NCBI RefSeq assembly: GCF_010470665.1
Contig: NZ_VOPZ01000005.1
Location: 216,385 to 280,384, forward strand
Direction of reading: 5' to 3'
Source: Desulfovibrio sp. JC022
Lineage (GTDB): Bacteria > Desulfobacterota > Desulfovibrionia > Desulfovibrionales > Desulfovibrionaceae
Length of the DNA: 64,000 nt
Part shown: in pieces, positions 15,436 through 23,909 of the stretch
How positions within the stretch are numbered: position 1 is the first letter of the stretch
Layout: every line of letters begins with the position of its first letter
Notes under the pieces: model-generated
The model's input: only the letters and a program-made list of their open reading frames with translations
What the model was told of the DNA's origin: nothing
The model's database searches: none
Program-made: the position numbers and the translations under genes

Positions 15436-16703
15436 CAGAGCTTTCTCCATTGTTCGTCAACAATCCGCCAGCCGTTCTTTTCCGGACGGATAACCAGTTT
15501 TTTAAATCCCTTGTCACTGTAGCCGGAAGAATCAGAATACTCCTGCCTGAAAGCCGCCACCAATCCTTGCGGATGCTCCCGCAGGGTGATTTTGCCGAAC
15601 TCAACAGATGAAGGTTTGCGCTCTTTCCAAATGGAAAGCTTGTTTTTCCTGATGGACTCAGATCCCCTCCGGCGTCCTTGCCGGGCACGGGAATCATACA
15701 GGGAAATATATTTATCCATATCAGCTGCAAGCCAGCTTTTCTTCCATGTATCGAGAAAACCTTCCACGCCCGCCAGCTTGGTAGCGAGATATTTATCTTT
15801 AAGTGAATGAATCGAAGGCCCGTATTCACGACCTACAATTTTCCACTTTCCATCCACCTTCTGCCAGTAGAGCCTTTTGGAAGAGGATGAGGACAGTTTA
15901 CCGGAACGATAATACTGATCAAACCAGGTTACCCAGTAATCAGGACCGCGCAGGGCATGCAGATTGTACAACTCTATGTCAATCCATCCGGCACGGGAAA
16001 AGATCCTTTTCTTCCTGTTTTCAAAAGCCTTGAAGGAACGTCTCTCAGACTTTCCAAACAACTCCGGGGAATAAGCAGCAAAAAAGGAATCATCACGGGA
16101 TTCCCAGTCCGCAGCCCATTTGCGGACCAGCTTTTCAAGCTCGGCGGACTCGTCGGACTGTCCGTCATTTGCGTTGTTCCAGCCGACTTTTTCCCCGATG
16201 ACTACAGGGGTTCCGGGTTTTATCTTTTTATCAAGGTAATCCATATCGGGATTGACCAATGCCACGCACCCTTTAGTATCCATGGGTACAAGTTCTTTGC
16301 CACGCCCATGAATCCAGATTCCATACCCGGTCTTACCTCTGATACGGTCCACAGGATTGGGAAAATCCAAAGGAAACGCCATTTCCCCGTAGAGTGTAAA
16401 GTCTTTCAGGCCGGTTCTTTTCCCGGTGGTGAAATAGACGCCTTCAGGAGTCTTGAGATCGCCTTCAACAATCTTATCTCCCGCAACCTGTCCGGTAGCA
16501 CAAGTAAAGCTTGCATCGGCATGCAAAGGGCTTTTATGGATCAGAAGATGCAGAGTCTGGGATTTTTTCTCCACAGCGACAACATATTCAGGAACCAACG
16601 GAGTCGGATCAATAACAGGTTCCCACCCCTGAGCAAAACAAAGGGATGTAAAGCCTGACAGCAGAAAAAAGACTGCCGTAAAAATTCTCAATAAATGCAT
16701 CAT
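15435..16703 (-). CDS. L,D-transpeptidase-fold (YkuD) protein with two NTF2-like domains (Csd6/Pgp2-like)
   Basis: A 422-aa exported protein; start at 16703 gives a signal peptide ending CFAQG (the frame is open to 16757 and no clear ribosome site decides). The YkuD domain spans about residues 40-172 with the catalytic set IHGRG (H132) and DTKGCVAL (C146). Two NTF2-like domains follow: about 188-295 (VRKWAADWESRDDSFFAAYSP) and about 305-422 (FLDTWKKSWLAADMDKYISLYD). Helicobacter Csd6, Campylobacter Pgp2 and Bdellovibrio Bd1075 have this fold with an NTF2-like domain and act as L,D-carboxypeptidases that set cell shape. Coupled to the membrane and Csd4-like genes downstream. Confidence 0.85.
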   Translation of the reverse strand: MMHLLRIFTAVFFLLSGFTSLCFAQGWEPVIDPTPLVPEYVVAVEKKSQTLHLLIHKSPLHADASFTCATGQVAGDKIVEGDLKTPEGVYFTTGKRTGLKDFTLYGEMAFPLDFPNPVDRIRGKTGYGIWIHGRGKELVPMDTKGCVALVNPDMDYLDKKIKPGTPVVIGEKVGWNNANDGQSDESAELEKLVRKWAADWESRDDSFFAAYSPELFGKSERRSFKAFENRKKRIFSRAGWIDIELYNLHALRGPDYWVTWFDQYYRSGKLSSSSSKRLYWQKVDGKWKIVGREYGPSIHSLKDKYLATKLAGVEGFLDTWKKSWLAADMDKYISLYDSRARQGRRRGSESIRKNKLSIWKERKPSSVEFGKITLREHPQGLVAAFRQEYSDSSGYSDKGFKKLVIRPEKNGWRIVDEQWRKL

Positions 16704-16920
16704 TCCGAACCCGATACTCCATCGCCCTGCACTACAAAATGACAATATAAAAAACATAAAAAAGAATTAAGGATATACACTAAACATTTGATTCACTAAT
16801 CAACAACGGACACTGCACCAGAGCCGTATAAGACGTCTTTCCAATCAGCTTCCTTACAACACTTTTCCATTATTAAAAAGCAGCTTTTTAAGACCCTAAC
16901 ATGAATGTATAAGTACTGCA

Positions 16921-16960
16921 AAAAAGAAGACCCGGCACAGCTGAAACAACTGCGCCGGGA
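16921..16960 (-). terminator. Terminator of purB
   Basis: Minus-strand hairpin CCCGGCGCAG...CTGTGCCGGG (16932-16960) followed by TCTTCTTTTTT (complement of 16921-16931), 33 bp after the purB stop. Confidence 0.85.
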
Positions 16961-16992
16961 TTAAAAATCAGTTCAAAGTATAAGTTTTCAAG

Positions 16993-18288
16993 CTATTCAC
17001 CGAACACTCTTTTGAAAATCATCTCTTCATAACGGGTGTAATAGTCCATATCAAAAGCTTCATCCAAAGCACCGCTGTCAAGATGGGAATTGATGGTTTC
17101 ATCCTTGCGGACTTCATCAGGAAAGGAAACCTTGTTTTCCCAGCAATGCATGGCCACTTTCTGAACCATCTCATAAGCTTTCTGACGCTCAAGCCCGGTT
17201 TCAACAAGAGCAATAAGCACCCGCTGAGAATAGAAAAGACCGTAGGAGGCCATGAGATTGCGATCCATGTTGTCGCCGTTGATCTTCAGCCTTTTGATAA
17301 CTCCGGTCATGCGGGCGAGAATGTAGTCGGCAAGGATGGTGGAGTCAGGCATAATGACCCTTTCCACGGAAGAGTGACTGATGTCACGCTCGTGCCAGAG
17401 AGGCATGTTCTCCATAGTAACAAGCCCGTTGGTACGCAGCAGACGGGAAAGTCCGCAGAGGTTTTCTGCGGAAATGGGATTCTTCTTGTGCGGCATAGCG
17501 GAAGAACCTTTCTGACCTTTACTAAAACCTTCTTCAACTTCAAGAACCTCGGTACGCTGAAGATGTCTCAGTTCAACGCCCAGACGTTCAATTCCGCCGC
17601 CAAGCATGCCCAGTGCTGTGAAAAAGTCCGCATGGCGGTCACGCTGTACGATCTGGGTGGAGATGGGGTCCACACCGATTCCGAGAAGCTCACAGGTAAT
17701 GCGCTCTACTTCGGGATCCAGCAGGGCGTAAGTTCCTACCGCACCGGAAATTTTACCCACGCTGACGCTCTTCAAGGCATCGGCGATACGCTCACGATGG
17801 CGGGAGAACTCGGCGTAGAAACCGGCCATTTTCAAACCGAAGCTGGTAGGTTCAGCGTGAATACCGTGAGTACGGCCCATGCACATGCGGCCCATGTTGG
17901 CGTGAGCCATTTCTTTAAGGGCTTCAAGAAATTCATCAAGATCGTCCAGAATCATCTTCCCGGCACGGCTGAGCATTACGCCGTTAGCGGTGTCGACAAT
18001 ATCTGAAGAAGTGCAGCCAAGGTGGATGAAGCGGGAAGAAGGACCGACTTTCTCTTCCACGGCGGTCAGGAAAGCGATGACGTCATGTTTGGTCTTTTCC
18101 TCAATTTCGAGGATACGGTCCAATTCGAAATCCGCTTTTTCACGGATGATCTCCATGTCTTCAGCCGGGATGCGACCAAGCTTATGCCATGCTTCACAGA
18201 CAGCGACTTCAACTTCAAGCCACACTCTGAAGCGGTTCTCCAGAGTCCACAGTTCACCCATTGCGGGACGGGTATATCTTTCAATCAT
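16993..18288 (-). CDS. purB: Adenylosuccinate lyase
   Basis: A 431-aa cytoplasmic enzyme of the fumarase/aspartase superfamily. It cleaves SAICAR and adenylosuccinate, releasing fumarate, in purine synthesis. The start at 18288 gives MIERYTRPAMGELW, the usual N-terminus; a longer frame adds an unlikely 15 residues. The superfamily signature GSSAMPHKKNPI lies near residue 260, and the His regions LGCTSSDIVDT and GRTHGIHAEPTSFG are present. It is a single-gene unit ending at a terminator. Confidence 0.97.
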   Translation of the reverse strand: MIERYTRPAMGELWTLENRFRVWLEVEVAVCEAWHKLGRIPAEDMEIIREKADFELDRILEIEEKTKHDVIAFLTAVEEKVGPSSRFIHLGCTSSDIVDTANGVMLSRAGKMILDDLDEFLEALKEMAHANMGRMCMGRTHGIHAEPTSFGLKMAGFYAEFSRHRERIADALKSVSVGKISGAVGTYALLDPEVERITCELLGIGVDPISTQIVQRDRHADFFTALGMLGGGIERLGVELRHLQRTEVLEVEEGFSKGQKGSSAMPHKKNPISAENLCGLSRLLRTNGLVTMENMPLWHERDISHSSVERVIMPDSTILADYILARMTGVIKRLKINGDNMDRNLMASYGLFYSQRVLIALVETGLERQKAYEMVQKVAMHCWENKVSFPDEVRKDETINSHLDSGALDEAFDMDYYTRYEEMIFKRVFGE

Positions 18289-18410
18289 TTTACCAATTCC
18301 GGTTAGTTGTTGAGAAAATGAGGTAATGTTCAATACGATCAGGGCCTACCATATTATAAACAGCAGGCCGGGACAAGACACAGGGAATTTTATCGGATGA
18401 GTTTACCGCG

Positions 18411-18448
18411 CAAAAAAACAGACGGCCCGGAATACACCGGGCCGTCTG
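18411..18448 (-). terminator. Terminator of the fmdB-like gene
   Basis: A 12-bp stem CAGACGGCCCGG with short loop (18419-18448), followed on the minus strand by TTTTTTTG (complement of 18412-18418), 12 bp past the gene end. Confidence 0.9.
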
Positions 18449-18460
18449 GCCTTATATCAG

Positions 18461-18748
18461 CTAACTTGATGCGCTGCCGGAACTCTTTGCGGAAGAATCC
18501 GATGAAGTGGATGCACTGGTACCGCTTCCCGCCGGACTAGAGTTACCGGTTTTCCCGGCCGCCGAGTCGGTTTTACAGTACCCTGAAGAATACCAGCCTC
18601 CGCCTTTCAGTACAAAGCTGGAATTAGACAGAACCTTAGTGGCTAAGCCACCGCAGACCGGACACTCCAGTTCCTTGTCTTTAAAACTTGTCTGCCATTC
18701 TTCAAATATCTGCTGACATTCATGACATTGGTATTCATAAATCGGCAT
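18461..18748 (-). CDS. FmdB-family zinc-ribbon protein
   Basis: A 95-aa protein starting at 18748, after GGAGGG; the open frame runs further but has no site. The FmdB zinc ribbon covers residues 1-50 (MPIYEYQCHECQQIFEE, then CPVCGG), giving four zinc-binding cysteines. The C-terminus is a low-complexity Ser/Gly/Ala tail with no predicted structure. The family is widespread and believed to be regulatory, but no firm role is known. A hairpin with a T-run lies just upstream of its ribosome site and could act as an attenuator. Confidence 0.88.
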   Translation of the reverse strand: MPIYEYQCHECQQIFEEWQTSFKDKELECPVCGGLATKVLSNSSFVLKGGGWYSSGYCKTDSAAGKTGNSSPAGSGTSASTSSDSSAKSSGSASS

Positions 18749-18761
18749 AATACCCTCCAAT

Positions 18762-18798
18762 AAAAAAGGCACGCCAGACCTCATAAAAGAGGTTGGCG
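18762..18798 (-). terminator. Terminator or attenuator hairpin before fmdB-like gene
   Basis: On the minus strand, CGCCAACCTC and GAGGTCTGGCG pair (one bulge) with a TTTTAT loop, then TGCCTTTTTT. It ends about 12 nt before the fmdB-like ribosome site, so transcription from the small basic gene upstream would meet it before reaching fmdB. Confidence 0.6.
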
Positions 18799-18893
18799 GA
18801 CCTGTCCCTGAATATGAGGGGGCTGAACCGGATCAGTCCCGCTTATTACCGGGCAAGGCCCGTGCGGGAACTGAAACAGATCAGTAAAATAAC

Positions 18894-19007
18894 TTAGCTG
18901 GCTGCGGCAGCCTTAGCTTCTGCGATACGAGCCTTAATTCTTTTAGCTCTGCGGTGACGTTTACGCTGAAGTTCTTTCTTTCTTTCGATCTTTTTGTGCC
19001 TACCCAT
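18894..19007 (-). CDS. 37-residue very basic protein
   Basis: A small gene with ATG at 19007, a strong CAGGAGG site 9 nt upstream and a perfect TATAAT (complement of 19049-19054) about 42 nt before the start. The product begins MGRHKKIERKKELQRKRHRR and ends in an alanine-rich tail; 16 of 37 residues are Lys or Arg against 3 Glu. It would form one amphipathic or simply cationic helix, suited to binding RNA or DNA. It resembles small ribosome-associated or DUF6800-like proteins in composition only; function unknown. Strong expression signals argue it is real. Confidence 0.75.
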   Translation of the reverse strand: MGRHKKIERKKELQRKRHRRAKRIKARIAEAKAAAAS

Positions 19008-19214
19008 CTGGAGGACCTCCTGAATATTTTTTTCGTACTTGCTGCACGATTATATGCTGCAAAGAAGGAGTCATTACCCTAAAAAAGGATCAATTGTAAA
19101 GAACTTAAGCTAACACAATTCGCCAGACTTCACGCATTTTTTCGCAAAATATTTTTTTCACAAGCTAATACACTAAAATTTCTGAACAAATCAACAGACA
19201 CCTGATTTTAACCC

Positions 19215-19245
19215 TTGACTATAAGCCGCATCGTGAACATATAAA
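19215..19245 (+). promoter_or_regulatory. Sigma-70-type promoter with 5' UTR hairpin
   Basis: TTGACT at 19215-19220, then CATATA at 19238-19243 (17-bp spacer; TATAAA overlaps at 19240). A GC-rich stem (GCCGG/CCGGC with inner GGAGT/ACTCC) follows at about 19255-19285, shortly before the ribosome site of the gene at 19307. Confidence 0.6.
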
Positions 19246-19306
19246 ACTTTCCCTGCCGGAAGCGGAGTAAAAAACTCCCCGGCAAAAAGCCTGTGAGGAG
19301 AAAACC

Positions 19307-19825
19307 ATGAAGAAAGCCAAGACAAACAAAGCATTTGATAGAGCCGTTGAAGATATAACCGAAGTATTCATGTTCGACCATTGGACAAGATTCTACTTCA
19401 TCTTTGAAGAAGGCAAAAAATTAATGGTCAAAGTTCCTGACGAGGTATCGACCCAAGTCGAAAAAGAATACCCCGGACTCAAAGGACTGCTCGACCTCAT
19501 GAACAACGAGGAAATCGACCAGCAGAAATCTATGAACACCGTCTGTTCATTCATCGGCGCACGCTTTGACGGCACCAAGTACAGCGACAAAATAGTTCCC
19601 AAGGTTTTTGATTCCAAAGCTTTCAAAATGGAAATGTACCTGTTTAACCTCTGGATCAAGGGACACGAATCCTATCTTGAGTCTGAAGTAATGACTTTTG
19701 ACGACTGGAAAGAACTTTATTCCGGCTGGAGAGATCAGGATGAAGTAAAAACTTACGTGGAAAGACTGGGCAATGCCGGAAGCGGAGCCCACATTCAGCC
19801 CCCGACTTGCTCCACCGTACAGTAA
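19307..19825 (+). CDS. Conserved-looking cytoplasmic protein, unknown function
   Basis: A 172-aa soluble protein with no signal peptide or membrane segment. The ATG follows GAGGAG. The sequence is rich in aromatic and acidic residues (FMFDHWTRFYFIFEE, LFNLWIKGHESY, WKELYSGWRDQDE) and ends with PPTCSTVQ. No motif is recognised. It has its own promoter and a strong terminator, so it is a single-gene unit, probably well expressed. Confidence 0.8.
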   Translation: MKKAKTNKAFDRAVEDITEVFMFDHWTRFYFIFEEGKKLMVKVPDEVSTQVEKEYPGLKGLLDLMNNEEIDQQKSMNTVCSFIGARFDGTKYSDKIVPKVFDSKAFKMEMYLFNLWIKGHESYLESEVMTFDDWKELYSGWRDQDEVKTYVERLGNAGSGAHIQPPTCSTVQ

Positions 19826-19847
19826 AGACCAATATACATTTAAGCAT

Positions 19848-19880
19848 AAACGGGAAGTCGCACTTAGCGGCTTCCCGTTT
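19848..19880. terminator. Bidirectional rho-independent terminator
   Basis: Stem AAACGGGAAG/CTTCCCGTTT followed by a T-run to the right; it separates the hypothetical gene from the convergent NlpC/P60 gene, whose stop is 4 bp away. Confidence 0.9.
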
Positions 19881-19883
19881 TTT

Positions 19884-20402
19884 TTATTTTATGACCCTGC
19901 GCGCGCCGATGTAATATTTGCGCCAATAATTCTTCTCCATGGACTCTTCTCGTACCGTATGCCCGCTTTTGGGGCTATGAATGAAAGAATAGCCGTTCCC
20001 GGAATATATTCCGGTATGCAGGCTTTTGCCCTGCCCCGGAATTTTAAAAAGCACGATATCTCCGGCCTGAATCTCACTTCTACGTACCGCTTTGCCCGCA
20101 TTCTTCTGCTGCCAGGAGACCCGCGGGATATTTATTCCGTGTCGCCGGTAAACCCACCAGACCAGACCGGAACAATCAAACCCTTCACCGGGCGACGCCC
20201 CTCCCCATTTATACGGCTTGCCAATCTGAGTCCGGGCACTATTGACCACAGAATATCTTAAAGAATGATGCACAACCGGACCGCCACCGCCTGATCCGGG
20301 CACTCCGATAATCTTCTTGCCGCACCCGGAAATCAAAATGACCAGACAGCAAAAAATCACCCGCCAGAAAATTTTATTACTCTTAGCTCCCCATTTGCTC
20401 AT
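19884..20402 (-). CDS. NlpC/P60-family peptidoglycan endopeptidase lipoprotein
   Basis: A 172-aa lipoprotein; I take the ATG at 20402, although an in-frame start 12 codons earlier is open and the ribosome site is weak. A hydrophobic segment ends in the lipobox LISGC. The NlpC/P60 domain fills residues about 60-170 with catalytic Cys in DCSGLVWW, His in LHTGIYSG, and a third polar residue around FIHSP. It would cleave cell-wall stem peptides from an outer or inner membrane anchor. Confidence 0.88.
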   Translation of the reverse strand: MSKWGAKSNKIFWRVIFCCLVILISGCGKKIIGVPGSGGGGPVVHHSLRYSVVNSARTQIGKPYKWGGASPGEGFDCSGLVWWVYRRHGINIPRVSWQQKNAGKAVRRSEIQAGDIVLFKIPGQGKSLHTGIYSGNGYSFIHSPKSGHTVREESMEKNYWRKYYIGARRVIK

Positions 20403-20546
20403 AACATAGTTTCTATCCCGAAAAATCGGCATTAACAATAGATTTAACCACTACTACCGCCAGTGCTGGTTCAATTTTTCACAAAATATTTTCCAATTAT
20501 CAGCAATCTCTATAGGTAGATAAACCCATTTCATCTCAATTAGCTG

Positions 20547-20576
20547 TTGACTTTTCTTCAAATTTTGAAGACTAAT
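20547..20576 (+). promoter_or_regulatory. Possible ech promoter with overlapping inverted repeat
   Basis: TTGACT at 20547-20552 could be a -35 box; possible -10 sequences around 20570-20576 are weak. Between them lies a perfect 15-bp inverted repeat CTTCAAATTTTGAAG (20556-20570), placed where a repressor would block polymerase. It is 120-150 nt before echA. Confidence 0.35.
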
Positions 20577-20697
20577 TTGTACAGTTTAGGTGATTATTGT
20601 GAAACATTTTCAAGAGTTACACAAAACCTAAAAAGATAACACGGCTGAGGCGTTTTTTTTAAAATCTGGTACAACATCGCGTTACAGTGAGGTCCGT

Positions 20698-22602
20698 ATG
20701 TTGCCCATGATGTTAGTTCTGGCCATCTTGTTGCCCTTGGTGGCTGCTGTCGGCTGCTACTTTTTGCGTGTCAGCGCGATCAGGTCTCTGATCGTTCTCT
20801 GCACAGGAGTAGTTCTTGCCGCGGTCTCCCTTGCTCTTCTCGGACAAGGGACTTTTACCTATTCTCCAGGTACAATTGTTGGAATCAGCTGGGATTCCCT
20901 TATAACCCTGGCGGATTTTGCCCTGCTTTTCGTAATGCTCTATTACGCTTTCAAACTCAAAAATCAGATGATCAAGATCTTCGTGATCTTACAGATTATC
21001 CCGCTTGCTGTGTTTGAAATGTTCTTCGTCGACCATGCGGTTGAGACTCCTGCTATCTTTGCAGACAGTCTTTCCCTGATTATGGTTGCCGTCATCTCCG
21101 TCATCGGATCGCTGATCTGTTTCTTCGCGATTCCGTACATGAAGGAGCATGAGGAGCATCTGCACTTGGTAAAATCCCGCCAGCCGCAATTCTTCTTCTT
21201 TCTCGTTCTGTTCCTCGGAGCAATGAACGGGCTGGTCCTTTCCAACAACATTCTCTGGCTCTACTTCTTCTTTGAAGTGACCACCTTCTGCTCTTTCATG
21301 CTCATCGGGCATGACCAGACCCAGATTGCGGTCAAGAATGCCACCCGCGCCCTGATGCTTAACGCACTTGGCGGTGTTGCTTTCGTCTTCGGTATGATCT
21401 GGGCCTACGCTGAAACCGGTTCCCTTGACCTTCAGGTCATCATTCAGGCCGGTCCCATGGGCGGCCTTATGCTTGCTCCTCTGGGTCTGCTCTGTCTCGC
21501 CGGATTCACCAAAGCCGCTCAGGTTCCGTTCCAGAGCTGGCTGCTTGGAGCGATGGTTGCGCCGACTCCGGTCTCCGCACTGCTTCACTCCTCCACTATG
21601 GTTAAGGCCGGTGTATACATCGTACTGAGACTTGCTCCCGCTTACGCAGGAACCTTCCTCAGTCAGGGTATAGCACTCTGTGGCGCCTTTACCTTCCTTG
21701 CCTGTGCTGCCATTGCGATCAGCCAGAGCAACGGTAAAAAGATCCTTGCCTACTCAACTATCAGTAACCTTGGATTGATCATCTGTTGTGCCGGTCTTAA
21801 TACCAGTTGGGCCATCACCGCAGCAATCATCCTGATCATCTTCCACGCAGCCTCCAAGGCCCTGCTCTTTCTGTGCGTCGGCACAATTGAGCATGGTATC
21901 GGCAGCCGCGACATCGAAGATATGCACGGCCTGTACCTCAAGATGCCCCGCACTGCGGTTATCACCATCGTGGGCGTCATGACCATGCTGCTGCCTCCCT
22001 TCGGCGTTCTGCTCGGTAAGTGGATGGCCATTGAATCCGCATCCGGTGACATGTTCGTCATCACCATGCTTGCACTTGGTAGTGCGCTTTCTCTGGTATT
22101 CTGGGCCAGATGGGCAGGTATCCTGCTCACAGCTCCCCTGCGCGACAAAGTTCCCGCAGAATCCCAGTCCGCGCTGACAAGACTCACCCTTACCGCTCTT
22201 GCCGGTATCGCTGTGGTGCTGTCTTTCTTCTCGCCTGTGATCTACACCAAGCTCATCGAGCCTATGGTCGGCAAGTCCTTTGAAATTACTGCTGGCGTAT
22301 TCACATCACCCATGGGTGTTTTTGCTGTATACCCCATCTTTATCATCCTTGCTGCCGCGTTCATCTACTCATGGATTGAGACCAAGAAGTCTGCAAGCGA
22401 TAAGACTTCCCAGACTTACATGTGTGGTGCCAACGTTCCTGAAGCCGGTGTTCAGTCCTTTATCGGACCCATGAACGGCCCGGTAGAACTCAAGGCAAGT
22501 AACTACTACATGAAAGAGTTCTTCGGTGAAGAAAAACTCACCCTCTGGGTCAACTTCGTTGCTCTTGCTCTCATCGTTCTTATGCTGGGAGGGGCTCTGT
22601 AA
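20698..22602 (+). CDS. echA: Ech hydrogenase subunit EchA (NuoL/MrpA-like ion-pumping membrane subunit)
   Basis: A 634-aa polytopic membrane protein of the proton-conducting antiporter family shared by NuoL, MrpA and EchA. Conserved membrane stretches include LWLYFFFEVTTFCSFMLIGHD, PVSALLHSSTMVKAGVYI and HAASKALLFLCVGTIEHG, with the ion-pathway lysines and histidines. It is first of six genes encoding a group 4 [NiFe] energy-converting hydrogenase that couples ferredoxin oxidation and hydrogen formation to proton or sodium pumping. Its stop overlaps the echB start by one base. Confidence 0.93.
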   Translation: MLPMMLVLAILLPLVAAVGCYFLRVSAIRSLIVLCTGVVLAAVSLALLGQGTFTYSPGTIVGISWDSLITLADFALLFVMLYYAFKLKNQMIKIFVILQIIPLAVFEMFFVDHAVETPAIFADSLSLIMVAVISVIGSLICFFAIPYMKEHEEHLHLVKSRQPQFFFFLVLFLGAMNGLVLSNNILWLYFFFEVTTFCSFMLIGHDQTQIAVKNATRALMLNALGGVAFVFGMIWAYAETGSLDLQVIIQAGPMGGLMLAPLGLLCLAGFTKAAQVPFQSWLLGAMVAPTPVSALLHSSTMVKAGVYIVLRLAPAYAGTFLSQGIALCGAFTFLACAAIAISQSNGKKILAYSTISNLGLIICCAGLNTSWAITAAIILIIFHAASKALLFLCVGTIEHGIGSRDIEDMHGLYLKMPRTAVITIVGVMTMLLPPFGVLLGKWMAIESASGDMFVITMLALGSALSLVFWARWAGILLTAPLRDKVPAESQSALTRLTLTALAGIAVVLSFFSPVIYTKLIEPMVGKSFEITAGVFTSPMGVFAVYPIFIILAAAFIYSWIETKKSASDKTSQTYMCGANVPEAGVQSFIGPMNGPVELKASNYYMKEFFGEEKLTLWVNFVALALIVLMLGGAL

Positions 22603-23450
22603 TGAAAACAATCATTCTTATAATACTCGGCATCGTTATTGCGCCTGTTCTGGGCGGCCTTATTGCCGGACTTGACAGACGGGTTACTGCCCGTCTGCAA
22701 TCCCGCTTCGGTCCTCCGCTCTTGCAGCCTTTTTATGATGTTGCCAAACTGTTCGGTAAAGACAAAGTCGTCAGTAACTTCTGGCAGGTATTCTGCTCAT
22801 GGGTTTACCTCATTGCAGCTGCCCTGTCTGTCGGTCTTCTCTTTGCCGGAAGCGACCTGCTCCTGATCTTCTTTGTTCAGGCAATCGGTGCTGTCTTCCT
22901 GGTAATGGGCGGTCTTTCTACTCCGTCCCCTTACAGTCAGGTAGGTTCCCAGCGCGAACTGATTCAGGTCCTGACTTATGAACCTCTGCTCATCCTTGTT
23001 TTCGCATCCATTTTTATGGTTACCGGAAGCTTCAGGATCGATGAGATTCTGGCCTACGAACAGCCGCTGCTGATCCAGCTGCCGCTCATGTTTGTAGTCC
23101 TTGGTTATGCTCTGACCATCAAGCTGAGAAAATCACCTTTTGACTTCTCCACTTCCCACCACGGGCACCAGGAGCTGGTCAAAGGTATGCTTACCGAGTT
23201 CTCCGGTCCCTACCTTGGCATTATTGAAATAGGCCACTGGTACGAGACCATCTTCATCCTCGGTATTTGTGCCCTCTTCTGGCACACCAGCCTGGTAGGT
23301 TGCGTACTCTTGATCGCCTCCACCTACTTTGCAGAGCTGATCATTGATAACACAATGGCGCGCATGACCTGGCGCTGGATGCTCAAATACGTTTGGAGCA
23401 TCGGTCTGGCCATGTCTTTCGTCAACCTCATCTGGCTGTACGCAGGTTAA
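22602..23450 (+). CDS. echB: Ech hydrogenase subunit EchB (NuoH-like)
   Basis: A 282-aa membrane protein with about eight helices, homologous to NuoH, which links the hydrophilic arm to the membrane pump. Diagnostic stretches are GLDRRVTARLQSRFGPPLLQPFYDVAKLFGKD, split here by eye, and the loop SPFDFSTSHHGHQELVKG. Translationally coupled to echA; echC begins 5 bp after its stop. Confidence 0.95.
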   Translation: MKTIILIILGIVIAPVLGGLIAGLDRRVTARLQSRFGPPLLQPFYDVAKLFGKDKVVSNFWQVFCSWVYLIAAALSVGLLFAGSDLLLIFFVQAIGAVFLVMGGLSTPSPYSQVGSQRELIQVLTYEPLLILVFASIFMVTGSFRIDEILAYEQPLLIQLPLMFVVLGYALTIKLRKSPFDFSTSHHGHQELVKGMLTEFSGPYLGIIEIGHWYETIFILGICALFWHTSLVGCVLLIASTYFAELIIDNTMARMTWRWMLKYVWSIGLAMSFVNLIWLYAG

Positions 23451-23454
23451 GCTT

Positions 23455-23889
23455 ATGTTCAAGAAATTCATTGAAAATTCACGCGCCAAGTCTCCGTGGA
23501 TCATGCATTTTGACTGCGGAAGCTGCAACGGCTGCGATATCGAAGTTCTGGCATGCCTGACACCGCTGTACGACGTTGAACGTTTCGGTGTTGTCAACGT
23601 GGGTAACCCCAAACATGCCGACGTCCTTCTGGTGACCGGAACCGTCAACCACAGAAACGCAAAGGTACTGCGTAACATCTACGATCAGATGCCTGATCCT
23701 AAAGGTGTTATCGCCATCGGTGCCTGCGGTCTGTCCGGCGGTATTTTCCGCGAGTGCTACAACGTTCTTGGCGGGATCGACAAGGTTATCCCGGTTGATG
23801 TTTACGTCCCCGGTTGCCCTGCGAAACCCGAAGCCATCATCGACGGCGTGGTCACAGCCCTTGCCAAGTTTGAAGGCCTCAAAGGCTAA
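23455..23889 (+). CDS. echC: Ech hydrogenase small subunit EchC (NuoB-like)
   Basis: A 144-aa soluble subunit that holds the proximal [4Fe-4S] cluster next to the NiFe site. Cluster cysteines are seen in DCGSCNGCDIEVLACLTP, GACGLSGG and VPGCPAKPEAI. The length is normal for EchC. Confidence 0.96.
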   Translation: MFKKFIENSRAKSPWIMHFDCGSCNGCDIEVLACLTPLYDVERFGVVNVGNPKHADVLLVTGTVNHRNAKVLRNIYDQMPDPKGVIAIGACGLSGGIFRECYNVLGGIDKVIPVDVYVPGCPAKPEAIIDGVVTALAKFEGLKG

Positions 23890-23909
23890 ACATTACGAGG
23901 GATAAGATC

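Noticed and set aside
20666-20681. Possible sigma-54 promoter TGGTAC...GC before echA
   Set aside because: The spacing between the GG and GC elements is one base short, and the TTGC part is missing.
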